Source of the DNA: Streptomyces sp. CHD11
GTDB taxonomy: Bacteria > Actinomycetota > Actinomycetes > Streptomycetales > Streptomycetaceae
Assembly: GCF_018638295.1 (NCBI RefSeq)
Contig: NZ_JABTTS010000001.1
Span: 186,001-250,000 of the forward strand
Direction: 5' to 3'
DNA: 64,000 nucleotides
Part shown: one piece after another, positions 44,009 through 53,232 of the stretch
Layout: the number at the start of each line of letters is the position of its first letter
How positions within the stretch are numbered: position 1 is the stretch's first letter
Notes under the pieces: generated by a model
The model's database searches: none
The model's input: the letters and a program-made list of their open reading frames with translations, nothing else
Told to the model about the DNA's origin: nothing
Made by a program: the position numbers and the translations under genes

Positions 44009-46540
44009 TCACTCGCGGATGCCGATGCCCTCGACCGGAGGAGTGCGCAGCAGCCGGCCGACCGGGAGCATCGTGGCGACGAAGGCCAGTGCGACGGTCC
44101 CGCCGACGATGGCGGCCGAACCGGCGGCGGGGACATGGGGGACGCGCTGCCCGGACACGGCGTTGACGATCGTGGTGAGGGTGACGGCGGCGATCGTGCC
44201 CCCGATGACCAGGGCCACGCCCAGCAGGCCGGCCTGTTCGGCGTGCACCATCCGCTTCACCTGGCCGCGGGTGACACCGACCAGGCGCAGCAGGGACAGC
44301 TCCCGGGTGCGGGCCAGGGCGGCCATGACGAGCGTGTTGGCGGCAGCGAGTACCGCGTATCCCACCAGAACGGCGATGAGCAGCTTGTTCAGCCAGCCGC
44401 TGACCGCGAGGTCCTGGGCGAGTTCGCCGGTGAGCCGGTCGGTGTCCACCACGGCGGCGGACGGATACCGGCGGGCGAGGTCGCCCAGGGCGGCCTCCGT
44501 GCCGCCGGCGTCCGGCCCGGTGCGGATGAGCACCTGGTCGTCGAGCCCGCTGACCGTGTGTCCGGTCAGCGTCCGCGTGTGCAGGGTGACGTCGCCGAAG
44601 CCCCAGCCGCGTTCGTACAGGGCGACCACGCGCAGCGTGACGGGCGTTCCGTCGCCGAGCCACAGCTCGGCCTTGTCGCCGAGCTCCCAGCCGGCGGAGT
44701 CCGCCTGCGCGGCGGACACGGCCACGGTGTCCTCGGCCAGCTCGGCGAGACTGCCCGAGCGGATCCCGAGATCCAGTGTCCGTTCCACGCCCTGCGGATC
44801 GACGCCCTGGGCGACGACGGTCTGCGCCTCGAGCCCGCCCCGCACGATGACGGAGGTACGGCGCACGCCGGTCGCGGCGACCACCCCGGGTATCCGGCGG
44901 GCCTCTGCGGTGGCGGCGGCGGGCAGTCCGGCGTCACCGGTCAGGGCGTACTGGGCGAGGATGCCGTCGCGGCTCTGCACCACGGTCTGCCGCTGGAGGT
45001 TGTCCTGGAGGAACCAGACGGTGCCGCCGAATCCGACGGAGAGCACCAGCGCGGTGAGGACGGCGACCATGCCGCGGGCGTTGGCCCGCAGGTTCGCCGC
45101 CGCGAGGTAGCCGCTGTCGCCCCACACCGCGCGCAGGACGGGGCCGAGCAGCCGGGCCGCGGCCTGGTTGATCCACGGGGCGAGGAGCGCGACCCCCAGC
45201 ACGAACGCGTAGAGCATGCCCATGGCCGCGGCCAGCGCGCTCTGGCCGTCGGTGGCGCCGGTGAGGCCGGTCAGCGATACCGCGGCGGCGAGGCACACCA
45301 GGCCGGTCACCACTCGGGCCTTGCTGCCGAGGCCGCGCTCGACGGCCGCTTCGCCGAGGGCTTCGGTGGGACGGATCCGGGTGACGCGCAGGGCCGCGAT
45401 CCAGGCGGCCGACAGCGCCGTTGCGGCGACGGCCACGGTCACGGCCGCGGCGGACAGCAGCCCGCCCTGGACGGTGAAGCCGTCGGGCACGAACTCCCGG
45501 GACACCAGTTCGTCACGGATGAGCCCCGTGGCCAACAGTCCGGCCGGCGCTCCCACGACGGCGGCGAGCGACGCGAGCAGTCCCACCTCGGCGAGGAGCA
45601 TCCGCCGCACCTGGCCCGGGGTGGCCGCGACGGCACGCAGCAGGGCGAGGTCGCGGCGCCGGTGCTGTACCGACAGGCCCACGGTCGCGGCGACGACGAA
45701 GACGATGATCATCGCGGCGTATCCGCCGAACGCGCTGCCGGCCTGGAGGGTGAACGCCCGCGCGGCGGCGGCCTCGGGCTGTTCGGCCAGCCCGCGCTCG
45801 TCACCGGTGTAGGCCTTGGCGTCGGCGCCGTCCGCGATCCGGCGCACCGCCGCGAGTACGGCGGAACGGTCGGCGTCCGGTTCGGCGAGGACGCCGACGG
45901 CGTCGAAACGCCCCGGATGCGGATCGACGGCCGCGGCCCGCGCGTCGGTGAAGAACAGCGCCGCCCGTTCCCCCGCCGCACCGTCGCTCTCGACCACCCC
46001 GCTCACCCGGTACGGCCGGCTCTCCCCCGCGGTGACGATCTCCGTGGTGTCGCCCGGTGCGAGACCCGCGCGGTCGGCGAGCCGGGCGTCGACGGCGATC
46101 TCCCCGCCGGAGCGCGGCGGCCCGCCGGACACCAGCCGGTACGGGGCGAGGGCGGCGCTCGCCCAGCCGTGGCCCGTCGTGGGCACCTCGGGCGCGGCCG
46201 CCGCGGTCACCTCGATCGAGCGGTCGCCCACCGCGCGCGCCACGCCGGGCACTTCGGCCAGTTCTGCCGTCAGCTCCTCGGCGACACTGCCGCGTTCGGG
46301 GAACGCGACGGTGGTGTACTCGGTCTCGCCGAACACCGTCGGACCGGCCACCCTCATCTCCCGGTCGGCGACGACGGCGTCAGTGGCCCCGTAGCGCTGC
46401 GGCTGGCCCTGGTGGCGCCATCCCGACTCCACGAGCAGGGCGCAGGTCATCAGGATGGCGACGCCCGCGGTGAGGGCGACGAGGGTGGCGACGAAACTGC
46501 CTGTGCGGAAGCGCACCATCTGCGCTGCGAGCCGGAGCAC
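44009..46540 (-). CDS. ABC transporter permease, FtsX family
   Basis: An 843-residue permease with two FtsX repeats. Each has an extracellular domain and then a bundle of transmembrane helices (the first bundle at about 260-400 contains QHRRRDLALLRAVAATPGQVRRM, the last at about 715-840 contains LSLLRLVGVTRGQVKRM). A long periplasmic-type domain lies between (about 490-690). It starts 3 nt after the ATPase stop, so they form one transporter of the MacB/LolCDE-like mechanotransmission type, perhaps for peptide antibiotic release or envelope stress. Confidence 0.92.
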   Translation of the reverse strand: MLRLAAQMVRFRTGSFVATLVALTAGVAILMTCALLVESGWRHQGQPQRYGATDAVVADREMRVAGPTVFGETEYTTVAFPERGSVAEELTAELAEVPGVARAVGDRSIEVTAAAAPEVPTTGHGWASAALAPYRLVSGGPPRSGGEIAVDARLADRAGLAPGDTTEIVTAGESRPYRVSGVVESDGAAGERAALFFTDARAAAVDPHPGRFDAVGVLAEPDADRSAVLAAVRRIADGADAKAYTGDERGLAEQPEAAAARAFTLQAGSAFGGYAAMIIVFVVAATVGLSVQHRRRDLALLRAVAATPGQVRRMLLAEVGLLASLAAVVGAPAGLLATGLIRDELVSREFVPDGFTVQGGLLSAAAVTVAVAATALSAAWIAALRVTRIRPTEALGEAAVERGLGSKARVVTGLVCLAAAVSLTGLTGATDGQSALAAAMGMLYAFVLGVALLAPWINQAAARLLGPVLRAVWGDSGYLAAANLRANARGMVAVLTALVLSVGFGGTVWFLQDNLQRQTVVQSRDGILAQYALTGDAGLPAAATAEARRIPGVVAATGVRRTSVIVRGGLEAQTVVAQGVDPQGVERTLDLGIRSGSLAELAEDTVAVSAAQADSAGWELGDKAELWLGDGTPVTLRVVALYERGWGFGDVTLHTRTLTGHTVSGLDDQVLIRTGPDAGGTEAALGDLARRYPSAAVVDTDRLTGELAQDLAVSGWLNKLLIAVLVGYAVLAAANTLVMAALARTRELSLLRLVGVTRGQVKRMVHAEQAGLLGVALVIGGTIAAVTLTTIVNAVSGQRVPHVPAAGSAAIVGGTVALAFVATMLPVGRLLRTPPVEGIGIRE

Positions 46541-46543
46541 CGT

Positions 46544-47308
46544 TCAGCCCTCCCGGGTCGCGACGGGCTGCCGGCGTCCCAGCAGGGCCAGGTGTCCGGC
46601 GATCCGCTCGGCTCCCGGCTGGGGCATGTCCCGCACGATCCGCCCGTCGGCGAGGACCATCACGCGGTCGGCGTAGGACGCGGCGACCGGGTCGTGGGTG
46701 ACCATCACGACGGTCTGTCCGCTCTGGTCGACCGCCGACCGCAGCAGGGCGAGGACGCCGGCCGCGGTCCGGGTGTCCAGCGCGCCGGTGGGTTCGTCGC
46801 AGAAGATCACCTCCGGGCGGGTGACGAGCGCCCTGGCGATGGCGACCCGCTGCTGCTGGCCGCCGGAGAGCTGGGCCGGCCGGTGCCGCAGCCGGTCGCC
46901 CAGTCCCACCCTGCCGATCACTTCGTCCACCCAGGCCGGGTCCGGCCGCCGGCCCGACAGCCGCGAGGGCAGCATGATGTTCTGCTCCACATTCAGCGCG
47001 CCCACCAGGTTGAACGCCTGGAACACGAATCCGACCCGGCCGCGGCGCAGTTCGGTCAGCCGCTTCTCGGACATCGACGACAGGTCCGTCCGCCCGATCC
47101 GCACCCGTCCGGAGTCCGGCCGGTCCAGCCCCGCCGCGCAGTGCAGCAGGGTGCTCTTGCCGGATCCGGACGGTCCCATCACGGCTGTGGCCGTGCCGCG
47201 CGTGAACACCGCGCTGACGTCGTCCAGGGCCACCACCGGCTGGTCGCCGCCGTACGTCCTGTGCACATGCTCGAGGCTGACGGCGACATCGGCCGGGGTC
47301 ACTGACAT
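46544..47308 (-). CDS. ABC transporter ATP-binding protein (MacB/LolD type)
   Basis: A 254-residue ATPase: Walker A GPSGSGKST with K51, Q-loop VFQAFNLVGALNVEQNIMLP, signature LSGGQQQRVAIARAL, Walker B VIFCDEPTGALD, H-loop VMVTHDPV. The QAFNL and TGALD segments place it with MacB/LolD-type ATPases that pair with FtsX permeases. The ATG at 47308 has GGAAGG upstream; the 24 residues before it in frame are not conserved. First gene of the two-gene unit. Confidence 0.93.
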   Translation of the reverse strand: MSVTPADVAVSLEHVHRTYGGDQPVVALDDVSAVFTRGTATAVMGPSGSGKSTLLHCAAGLDRPDSGRVRIGRTDLSSMSEKRLTELRRGRVGFVFQAFNLVGALNVEQNIMLPSRLSGRRPDPAWVDEVIGRVGLGDRLRHRPAQLSGGQQQRVAIARALVTRPEVIFCDEPTGALDTRTAAGVLALLRSAVDQSGQTVVMVTHDPVAASYADRVMVLADGRIVRDMPQPGAERIAGHLALLGRRQPVATREG

Positions 47309-47640
47309 GGTGGGGTGCCTTCCGGGCAGTGCTCTTCGCTTGACCACTCGACGGTAGGAGGCGCGGCGCCGCGAACCCATGCAGCCAGCAACCGAGCGGA
47401 GGTGGTGCAGGCACTACCGCCGGCGCGCGGCGGCCGGGGGTCGGCGGTCCGCTCCGCCGTCGTCGTGACGGGCGAGCTCCCCAAGGCCGTGCCGCGGACC
47501 CGTGTGTACGGGGCGTCACGTCGCCGACCGGCGGGGCACCGACCCGCGGCGGGCGCCCGGCGGTGCCGTGGTGCCCGAGTGGTGGGAGCCCGGGCGCGCG
47601 CGTACGGTCGAACGGTGCCATCCCGGAAGGGCGACCCACC
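47309..47640. other. Divergent promoter region, no gene
   Basis: A 332-nt gap between the ABC ATPase (minus) and the MFS transporter (plus). It must hold both promoters. No convincing long palindrome was found, and the frames crossing it lack ribosome sites and homology. Confidence 0.5.
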
Positions 47641-49188
47641 ATGACCAGTGGACCGCGACCGGCCTCCGCGCCGCAGCACACCACCCCTGAGACCGGCGGC
47701 AACGCGATGGCCCTGCTGGTGATCGCCTCCTGTCAGCTGATGGTGGTGCTGGACATCACCATCGTGAACATCGCGCTGCCGCACATCCAGCGTTCCCTGG
47801 ACTTCTCCACCACCAGCCTGTCCTGGGTGGTCAACGCCTACACGCTCACCTTCGGCGGGCTGCTGCTGCTCGGCGGACGGGCCGGCGACATCCTGGGCAG
47901 ACGGCGCGTCTTCGTCTTCGGTGTGCTGCTCTTCGTGGTGGCGTCCCTGCTCGGCGGGTTCGCGCAGAACTCCGGCCAGCTCCTGGCCGCCCGCGCCCTG
48001 CAGGGCGTGGGCGGCGCCATCGCCTCGCCGACCTCCCTCGCCCTCATCAGCACGACCTTCCGCGAAGGCCCGGCGCGCAACCGGGCGTTCGGGGTCTTCG
48101 CCGCGGTGTCGGCGGGCGGCGGCGCGATCGGGCTGCTCGCCGGCGGCGTCCTCGTCGAGTGGCTGAACTGGCGGTGGGTGCTGTTCGTCAACGTCCCGAT
48201 CGGGCTCCTCATCGCCCTGGCGACCCCGCGCTGGATCAAGGAGTCGGAGCGCCATCCGGGCCGTTTCGACTTCACCGGCGCCATGACCTCCACGGCGGGC
48301 ATGGTGCTGCTGGTCTACGGATTCATCCGGGCCGCGCAGGACGGCTGGCGGGACACCCTCACCCTGGTCTCGTTCGCCGGGGCCGTCGTCGTCCTCGCCT
48401 CGTTCGTGCTGGTCGAGAGAAGGTCCCGGCAGCCGATCACTCCGCTGCACATGTTCGCGGACCGCAATCGCGCCGGCACCTACGGCATCATGCTGTGCCT
48501 CGCGGCGGCGATGTTCGGCATGTTCTTCTTCCTGACGCTGTTCGTGCAGAACGTGCTGGGATTCAGTCCGCTCAGGGCCGGACTCGCCTTCCTGCCGGTG
48601 AGCGCGGTCATCGCGATCGGTGCGGGGCTGACCTCACGGTTCCTGCCCGTGTACGGGCCCAAACCCTTCATGGTGCTGGGCGCTCTCCTCGCGGCGGCGG
48701 GGCTCGGCTGGCTCACCCTGACCGACGTCCACTCCACCTACGCGGGCAGTGTGCTCGGTCCGATGCTGGTCTTCAGCCTCGGTATGGGCATGGAGTTCGT
48801 GGCCCTGACGCTCATGGCGCTGTCCAACGTCGCCGTCCGGGAGACCGGCGCCGCCTCCGGGCTCCTCAACGCCACCCAGCAGGTCGGTGGTTCGCTCGGT
48901 CTGTCCATCCTGGTCACGATGTACGGCACCGCGAGCCGCAACGAGGCCGAGCAACAGATACCGCGCTTCCTTCAACAGGCCACCCCGGCCGAACGCGAGC
49001 GTTTCCAGCGCGCCGGAGAGCTGCCGGCTCCCTGGGGCGACGAGGTACTCACCGCCGGGGTGTCGTCCGCGTTCGTCACCGCGGCGGTGTTCGCCGCGGT
49101 CGCCGCACTGATCGCACTTCTGGCCATCCAGGTACGCCCCTCCGACCTGCAACGCCTCCAGGGCGGCGTGGGGACGGGTCCGGGGTGA
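47641..49188 (+). CDS. MFS drug exporter, DHA2 (EmrB/QacA) family
   Basis: A 515-residue, about 14-helix exporter. Motifs: LDITIVNIALPHIQRSL (motif D1), GGRAGDILGRRRVF (motif A), ARALQGVGGAIASPTSLALI and GLLAGGVL (motif C-like). The ATG at 47641 has GGAAGGG upstream. It is followed after 11 nt by an ABM-domain gene, a pairing often seen for quinone or antibiotic export. Substrate unknown. Confidence 0.92.
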   Translation: MTSGPRPASAPQHTTPETGGNAMALLVIASCQLMVVLDITIVNIALPHIQRSLDFSTTSLSWVVNAYTLTFGGLLLLGGRAGDILGRRRVFVFGVLLFVVASLLGGFAQNSGQLLAARALQGVGGAIASPTSLALISTTFREGPARNRAFGVFAAVSAGGGAIGLLAGGVLVEWLNWRWVLFVNVPIGLLIALATPRWIKESERHPGRFDFTGAMTSTAGMVLLVYGFIRAAQDGWRDTLTLVSFAGAVVVLASFVLVERRSRQPITPLHMFADRNRAGTYGIMLCLAAAMFGMFFFLTLFVQNVLGFSPLRAGLAFLPVSAVIAIGAGLTSRFLPVYGPKPFMVLGALLAAAGLGWLTLTDVHSTYAGSVLGPMLVFSLGMGMEFVALTLMALSNVAVRETGAASGLLNATQQVGGSLGLSILVTMYGTASRNEAEQQIPRFLQQATPAERERFQRAGELPAPWGDEVLTAGVSSAFVTAAVFAAVAALIALLAIQVRPSDLQRLQGGVGTGPG

Positions 49189-49199
49189 GGAGAAAAACG

Positions 49200-49532
49200 A
49201 TGATCTTCATCACCGCCAGGTTCCGGGTCCGTCCCGAGTACGCGGACCAGTGGCCGCGGATCACCGCGGACTTCACCGCCGCGACCCGCGGGGAGCCGGG
49301 TTGCCTGTGGTTCGACTGGTCGCGCAGTGTCGAGGATCCGACCGAGTACGTGCTGGTCGAGGCCTTCCGTGACAATGAGGCGGGGGCGGCCCACGTGCAC
49401 TCCGAACACTTCAGGACCGCACAGCGGACCCTGCCGCCGCACCTCGCCGAGACCCCGCGCGTCGTGAACGTGTCGATCCCGCAGGACAACTGGTCCGAGC
49501 TGGGCGAGATGAGCGTCCCCGGGCAGCGGTGA
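49200..49532 (+). CDS. Putative quinol/antibiotic-biosynthesis-type monooxygenase (ABM domain)
   Basis: A 110-residue dimeric alpha+beta barrel protein (FITARFRVRPEYADQWPRIT, TRGEPGCLWFDWSRS, YVLVEAFRDNEAGAAHVHSE). The family includes cofactor-free quinol oxidases such as YgiN. GAGGAG precedes the ATG by seven bases. Cotranscribed with the MFS exporter, so it may process a phenolic or quinone compound that the pump exports. Confidence 0.85.
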   Translation: MIFITARFRVRPEYADQWPRITADFTAATRGEPGCLWFDWSRSVEDPTEYVLVEAFRDNEAGAAHVHSEHFRTAQRTLPPHLAETPRVVNVSIPQDNWSELGEMSVPGQR

Positions 49533-49538
49533 ACCGCC

Positions 49539-50411
49539 TCAGCGGCCGCGCCGGGGCACCTTCAGGTACGTGACCACCGGACGGTGGTCGGACGCGTCCG
49601 TCGCCACCGCGCGGGCGCCGGTCACCGTGATGCCGGGCGAGACGGTGACCAGGTCGATTCGCTTGACGGGGTCGGCGGCCGGGTACGTACCGCCGCTGTC
49701 CGGGGCGGCGTCGCGCAGCGTGCGCCACAGGGGCGCCAGCTCGGGCGCGCCCGCCTCGGCGTTGAAGTCGCCGACGAGGACCTTCGGCCCGCGGTCGGCG
49801 GCCAGCACGGCGAGCATGTCCGCCACCTGGGCCTCGCGGACCGACGGGTCGGCCCGGTGGTCCAGGTGCGTGGAGTAGACGTGCACGCGTACGCCCCGCA
49901 CCCCGACCACCACCTCGGCGAAGCCGGGCGCCGAAGCGGGTACGGGATCGGGCGTCTGGGTGGAGAGCCGAGTGATCTCGTGGTTCTCGGCGTGGAGCAC
50001 CGGGTAGCGGCTCAGCACGGCGACTCCGAATCGCCGGCGCTCGCCGTCCCGGCCGGCCGGCTCCAGGTCGTAGATCGGAGCGAAGAACACCCGCATGCGC
50101 AGCTCCCCGGCCAGCGCGCGGGCCTCGTCGACGAAGGCGCTCCTGGCACCCCAGTGCACATCGACCTCCTGGAGGCCGATCACATCGGCGCGCAGTGCGC
50201 GCAAGGCGGCGGCGGTGCGGCCGAGGTCGAAGATCTGGTCCTCGCCGGCTCCGGCGTGAATGTTGTACGTCGCCACCCGCAGCGGGACCGCCGGAGCACG
50301 CGAACCGGTGGCGCCGACGACACCGGACGCTGCGGCGGGGGCCGTGGTGGCCAGCAGGAGGACGGCGAGTACGGCGGCGGTACGGCCGGGACGTCGGAAT
50401 CTCGACATCAT
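49539..50411 (-). CDS. Secreted endonuclease/exonuclease/phosphatase-family protein
   Basis: A 290-residue exported EEP-fold phosphoesterase. Signal peptide at 1-30 (TAAVLAVLLLATTAPAAASG). Metal and catalytic residues appear in ATYNIHAGAG, GLQEVDVHW (metal Glu), YSTHLDHRAD, VGDFNAEAG and ASDHRPVVTYL. It could act on phospholipids, inositol phosphates or nucleic acid outside the cell. First of two adjacent Met codons, with GGAG upstream. Convergent with the ABM gene, 6 nt apart. Confidence 0.9.
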   Translation of the reverse strand: MMSRFRRPGRTAAVLAVLLLATTAPAAASGVVGATGSRAPAVPLRVATYNIHAGAGEDQIFDLGRTAAALRALRADVIGLQEVDVHWGARSAFVDEARALAGELRMRVFFAPIYDLEPAGRDGERRRFGVAVLSRYPVLHAENHEITRLSTQTPDPVPASAPGFAEVVVGVRGVRVHVYSTHLDHRADPSVREAQVADMLAVLAADRGPKVLVGDFNAEAGAPELAPLWRTLRDAAPDSGGTYPAADPVKRIDLVTVSPGITVTGARAVATDASDHRPVVTYLKVPRRGR

Positions 50412-50600
50412 GCTTCTCCAGGTCACGTAGGGGGCCCGTGCGAACGGGAGAAGGGAAGCACAGACTCTCGGCGGCGGCCCGGACTTCCGGCCCTTGTTCC
50501 TGCCCCGTTCCCGGTGAAGTCGCCCCGGGCCGGGCCGGCCGGACGCCCTGTCAGGTCCCACCGGACACGACCGGCCCGCGGACAGCGTGCGCCTGGCGTC

Positions 50601-51527
50601 TCACCGGGCCCTGCGCTCCACCCGGTCGAGGCCGCGGACGAGCGCGAGCACGGTGTCCGTGGTGTGGTCGAGGTGACTGCGGCCGTCGGAGCGGTACGAC
50701 TCCCGGCTGATGTAGCTGCGCCGCCCGAGATGCGTGGCCGGATCCAGGCGGTGCACCGTGACCTTCCCGGCACGCCGGGCCCGGTTCCATCCGCTGCGCC
50801 GCAGCAGCCGCCAGCGCTGCGGGAAGAGCCATGTGCCGACCCGCTCGATCCGGTCGTGGGCGCTGGTCAGCTGATGCAGGTGCCGTGCGTGGGTCAGGTC
50901 GTTGGCGCCGTTGTGGAAGCCGCCGAGAGTGATCAGCAGCAGCGGGGCGCGCAACCGGGTGTGCAGTTCCTCCACGGCTCCGGTGGCCACCTGGGCGCCG
51001 CCGCTGTAGCTGAGCAGCACCACGGGGACGCCGCTGTACGGCCGGTAGCCGGCCAGGATCAGCTGGTTGGCGATCTGGGCGCCCACCGCCCGGTTGTACA
51101 GGGGGCGGTAGCGGCGGTCGGCGGCGACGAAGATCTGCATGACGTTGTGCAGGAACAGCAGGATACCGACGCGCCGGCGGATCCACTCCCACACGGGCCG
51201 GCCGGCCAGCGGGGCGGCCAGCGGGGAGTAGGGCTGCACCTGCCCCAGCACCCGCAGGTCCGGCGCGGCGGCGATCAGGGCCTTGACCAGCCGGCCCCCG
51301 TCGCGGGTGTCGGTGAAGCGGCGTTTGCCGATGCCGTCCAGATAGACCACGTAGGCGGCCGGAGGTCGGTCCGGGTCCGCGCCCCGGGCGTAGGGCATGC
51401 CCGGGGGGAGCCGGGTGGTGGGTGAGCGCCATCCGGCGATGTAGAGCATGACCTCGTAGCGGGCGAGCAGGGCTTCGGCGAGCAGCACCGGACCCAGGAC
51501 CAGGGCGAACAGCGGAAACCAGGTCAT
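50601..51527 (-). CDS. Membrane-anchored alpha/beta-hydrolase-like protein of unknown function
   Basis: A 308-residue protein with an N-terminal hydrophobic helix (WFPLFALVLGPVLLAEALL), then YVVYLDGIGKRRFTD, a central hydrophobic segment, and VVLLSYSGGAQVA, which resembles a GxSxG nucleophile elbow (here SYSGG). A later His-rich stretch (TLGGFHNGANDLTHARHLHQ) and LDPATHLGRRSYISRESYRS end it. Streptomyces and relatives keep this family, which I cannot tie to a reaction. Its ATG overlaps the preceding membrane-protein stop by 4 nt; last gene of the four-gene set. Confidence 0.75.
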   Translation of the reverse strand: MTWFPLFALVLGPVLLAEALLARYEVMLYIAGWRSPTTRLPPGMPYARGADPDRPPAAYVVYLDGIGKRRFTDTRDGGRLVKALIAAAPDLRVLGQVQPYSPLAAPLAGRPVWEWIRRRVGILLFLHNVMQIFVAADRRYRPLYNRAVGAQIANQLILAGYRPYSGVPVVLLSYSGGAQVATGAVEELHTRLRAPLLLITLGGFHNGANDLTHARHLHQLTSAHDRIERVGTWLFPQRWRLLRRSGWNRARRAGKVTVHRLDPATHLGRRSYISRESYRSDGRSHLDHTTDTVLALVRGLDRVERRAR

Positions 51528-52015
51528 GCGGTCAGCTCCCGTGCTCCCACGACGCCGATCCGCGCGACCAGGCGGCGGACGGCCTCGACGACTGCGGCCA
51601 GTCCGACTCCGGCCAGGGCCACGCAGCCCGCGGCGACCCACCAGCCGACACCCGTCGTCGCGGCGAGCGGGCCGGCCAGTCCGGCCCCGACCCCGACCAG
51701 GAGCAGCAGATGCAGCAGCGGCCCGAGCAGCGGGAACGCGATGACGGCGCCCAGCAGCATCGGGGCGACCTGACCGGGTGTCCAGGTCAGGCCGTCGACG
51801 CCGGACACCGGTGCGGACAGCGTCAGTTCTGCCAGCGTCCACGCGGTCAGCGGCCACAGCGCGATCATGGCGCTCTCGACCACGGTGCCGGTCAGCAGGA
51901 GACCGAACACGAGGGGCCGCGACACACCGGACCGCCGGGCGACCAGGGGAAGAATGCGCCCGGCGGCTTCGGACAGTCCGGCGAGCACCACCAGGACGAC
52001 AACGACGGGTGACAC
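51524..52015 (-). CDS. Small integral membrane protein, unknown function
   Basis: A 163-residue protein of mostly hydrophobic helices (VVVVLVVLAGLSEAAGRILP, FGLLLTGTVVESAMIALWP, FPLLGPLLHLLLLVGVGAG and WVAAGCVALAGVGLAAVVEA). It starts at GTG 52015, with AGGAGCG about nine bases upstream inside the glycosyltransferase stop region, and ends overlapping the next gene by 4 nt. The longer frame upstream is antisense noise. It probably partners the alpha/beta-hydrolase-like protein in the membrane. Confidence 0.7.
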   Translation of the reverse strand: MSPVVVVLVVLAGLSEAAGRILPLVARRSGVSRPLVFGLLLTGTVVESAMIALWPLTAWTLAELTLSAPVSGVDGLTWTPGQVAPMLLGAVIAFPLLGPLLHLLLLVGVGAGLAGPLAATTGVGWWVAAGCVALAGVGLAAVVEAVRRLVARIGVVGARELTA

Positions 52016-52017
52016 GA

Positions 52018-53232
52018 TCAGCGCTCCTGTGATGAGTCCGCCGGGGCCGGCCGGCCGGACCGGTCGAGGAAGTCCTCGAGTTCGTCGGCGGCGCGCCGGC
52101 TGCCGCCCGCCTCCCGCTGGGCGGAGCGCAGCTCGGCGGCCGCGTGGCGGAAGCCGGGTTCGGTGAGCAGGCGCCGCGCGAGGGTGTTCACCGCGGCCGG
52201 GGTGACGTCCTCGGTCCTCAGGGACAGGCCGGCGCCGAGCTCGACGACCCGCCGGGCGACCAGCGGCTGGTCCGCGCCCTGGGGGACGACCAGCATGGGC
52301 ACTCCGGCGTGCATGGCCTCGTTGACACTGTTCATCCCTCCGTGTGTGACGAAGAGGGAGGCCCCCTCGAGGATGTCCGGCTGGGGAACGAAGCGGCGGG
52401 CGATCACGTGGGACGGCAGGGGGCCCAGGACGGCCGGATCGGTGTGTCCGGTCGAGAGGACCACCGTGCCCCCCAGGGGCGCCAGCGCGTCCGCGAAGGC
52501 GCGCAGGACCCGGGGTCCCGCGTCGAACACCGTGCCCAGCGAGGCGTACAGCACCGGGGGCCGCAGGCGGTCGGCCGGGAACGACGGGTCGTCGGGACGG
52601 GCGCCGACGCTGGGGCCGACGAAGCGGTACGACCGGTCGAACGTGCCGGCGCCCGGCTGGAACGCACGCGAGGTGAACACCAGGTTGAGCGGCTGACGCG
52701 CGTTCACCAGGTCGAGCAGGGGCAGTCCCCGGGTGCGGTAGCGGCGGGACAGCCGCCGGCGCGACCGCACGAAGCCGCGGACGTTGCGGGGCCGGGCCGC
52801 GGCCGAGGTCAGCAGCCGCCACGAGGCGCGGCCGGGGCTGGGCACGGACCGGTTGAACGCCATGGTGGTGAACACCGACGCCGCGGGTACGCCGAGTTCG
52901 TTCGCGGCGACCGGGCCCCATGGGCAGGCGGCCCCGTGGACGATCAGGTCGGGCCGGTCCCGGCGCAGGTCGGACAGCACGTCGGGCAGCAGAGCGACGG
53001 CGGTGCGGGCGAGCCCGTCCAGCAGCGTGACCGGCGTCGGCGGGCCGGTGAGCGGTGGGCCGTCCCCGGAGTAGAGGCGCACGGTCGCGCCCGTGGCCGC
53101 TGTCTCGTCCGCGAAGGCGGCGGTGGTGTGATAGGTGACGGTGTGGCCGCGGCGGACGAGTTCGGCCACGACGGGCAGCGTCGGATTGATGTGTCCGTGC
53201 AGGGGGATGCTGAGGAACGCGACGGTGCTCAC
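52018..53232 (-). CDS. Macrolide-type (MGT/UGT, GT1) glycosyltransferase
   Basis: A 404-residue GT-B glycosyltransferase. It begins STVAFLSIPLHGHINPTLP (acceptor-side motif). The C-terminal nucleotide-sugar domain has VLYASLGTVFDAG, ARRFVPQPDILEGASLFVTH and HGGMNSVNEAMHAGVPM, then GADQPLVARRVVELGAG. MGT family enzymes glucosylate macrolides or other lipophilic acceptors. The start is GTG 53232, overlapping the patatin-like gene by 4 nt. With the lipase-like and membrane genes around it, the acceptor may be a lipid (inference). Confidence 0.9.
   Translation of the reverse strand: MSTVAFLSIPLHGHINPTLPVVAELVRRGHTVTYHTTAAFADETAATGATVRLYSGDGPPLTGPPTPVTLLDGLARTAVALLPDVLSDLRRDRPDLIVHGAACPWGPVAANELGVPAASVFTTMAFNRSVPSPGRASWRLLTSAAARPRNVRGFVRSRRRLSRRYRTRGLPLLDLVNARQPLNLVFTSRAFQPGAGTFDRSYRFVGPSVGARPDDPSFPADRLRPPVLYASLGTVFDAGPRVLRAFADALAPLGGTVVLSTGHTDPAVLGPLPSHVIARRFVPQPDILEGASLFVTHGGMNSVNEAMHAGVPMLVVPQGADQPLVARRVVELGAGLSLRTEDVTPAAVNTLARRLLTEPGFRHAAAELRSAQREAGGSRRAADELEDFLDRSGRPAPADSSQER

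Noticed and set aside
43441..44136. N-terminal extension of the histidine kinase frame
   Set aside because: It crosses the 17-bp hairpin and the tandem repeats and overlaps the permease end; the GTG at 43440 has a good ribosome site.
43088..47305. 1405-residue plus-strand open frame
   Set aside because: Antisense to the histidine kinase, FtsX permease and ABC ATPase; no domain, no ribosome site, arginine/serine/histidine-rich.
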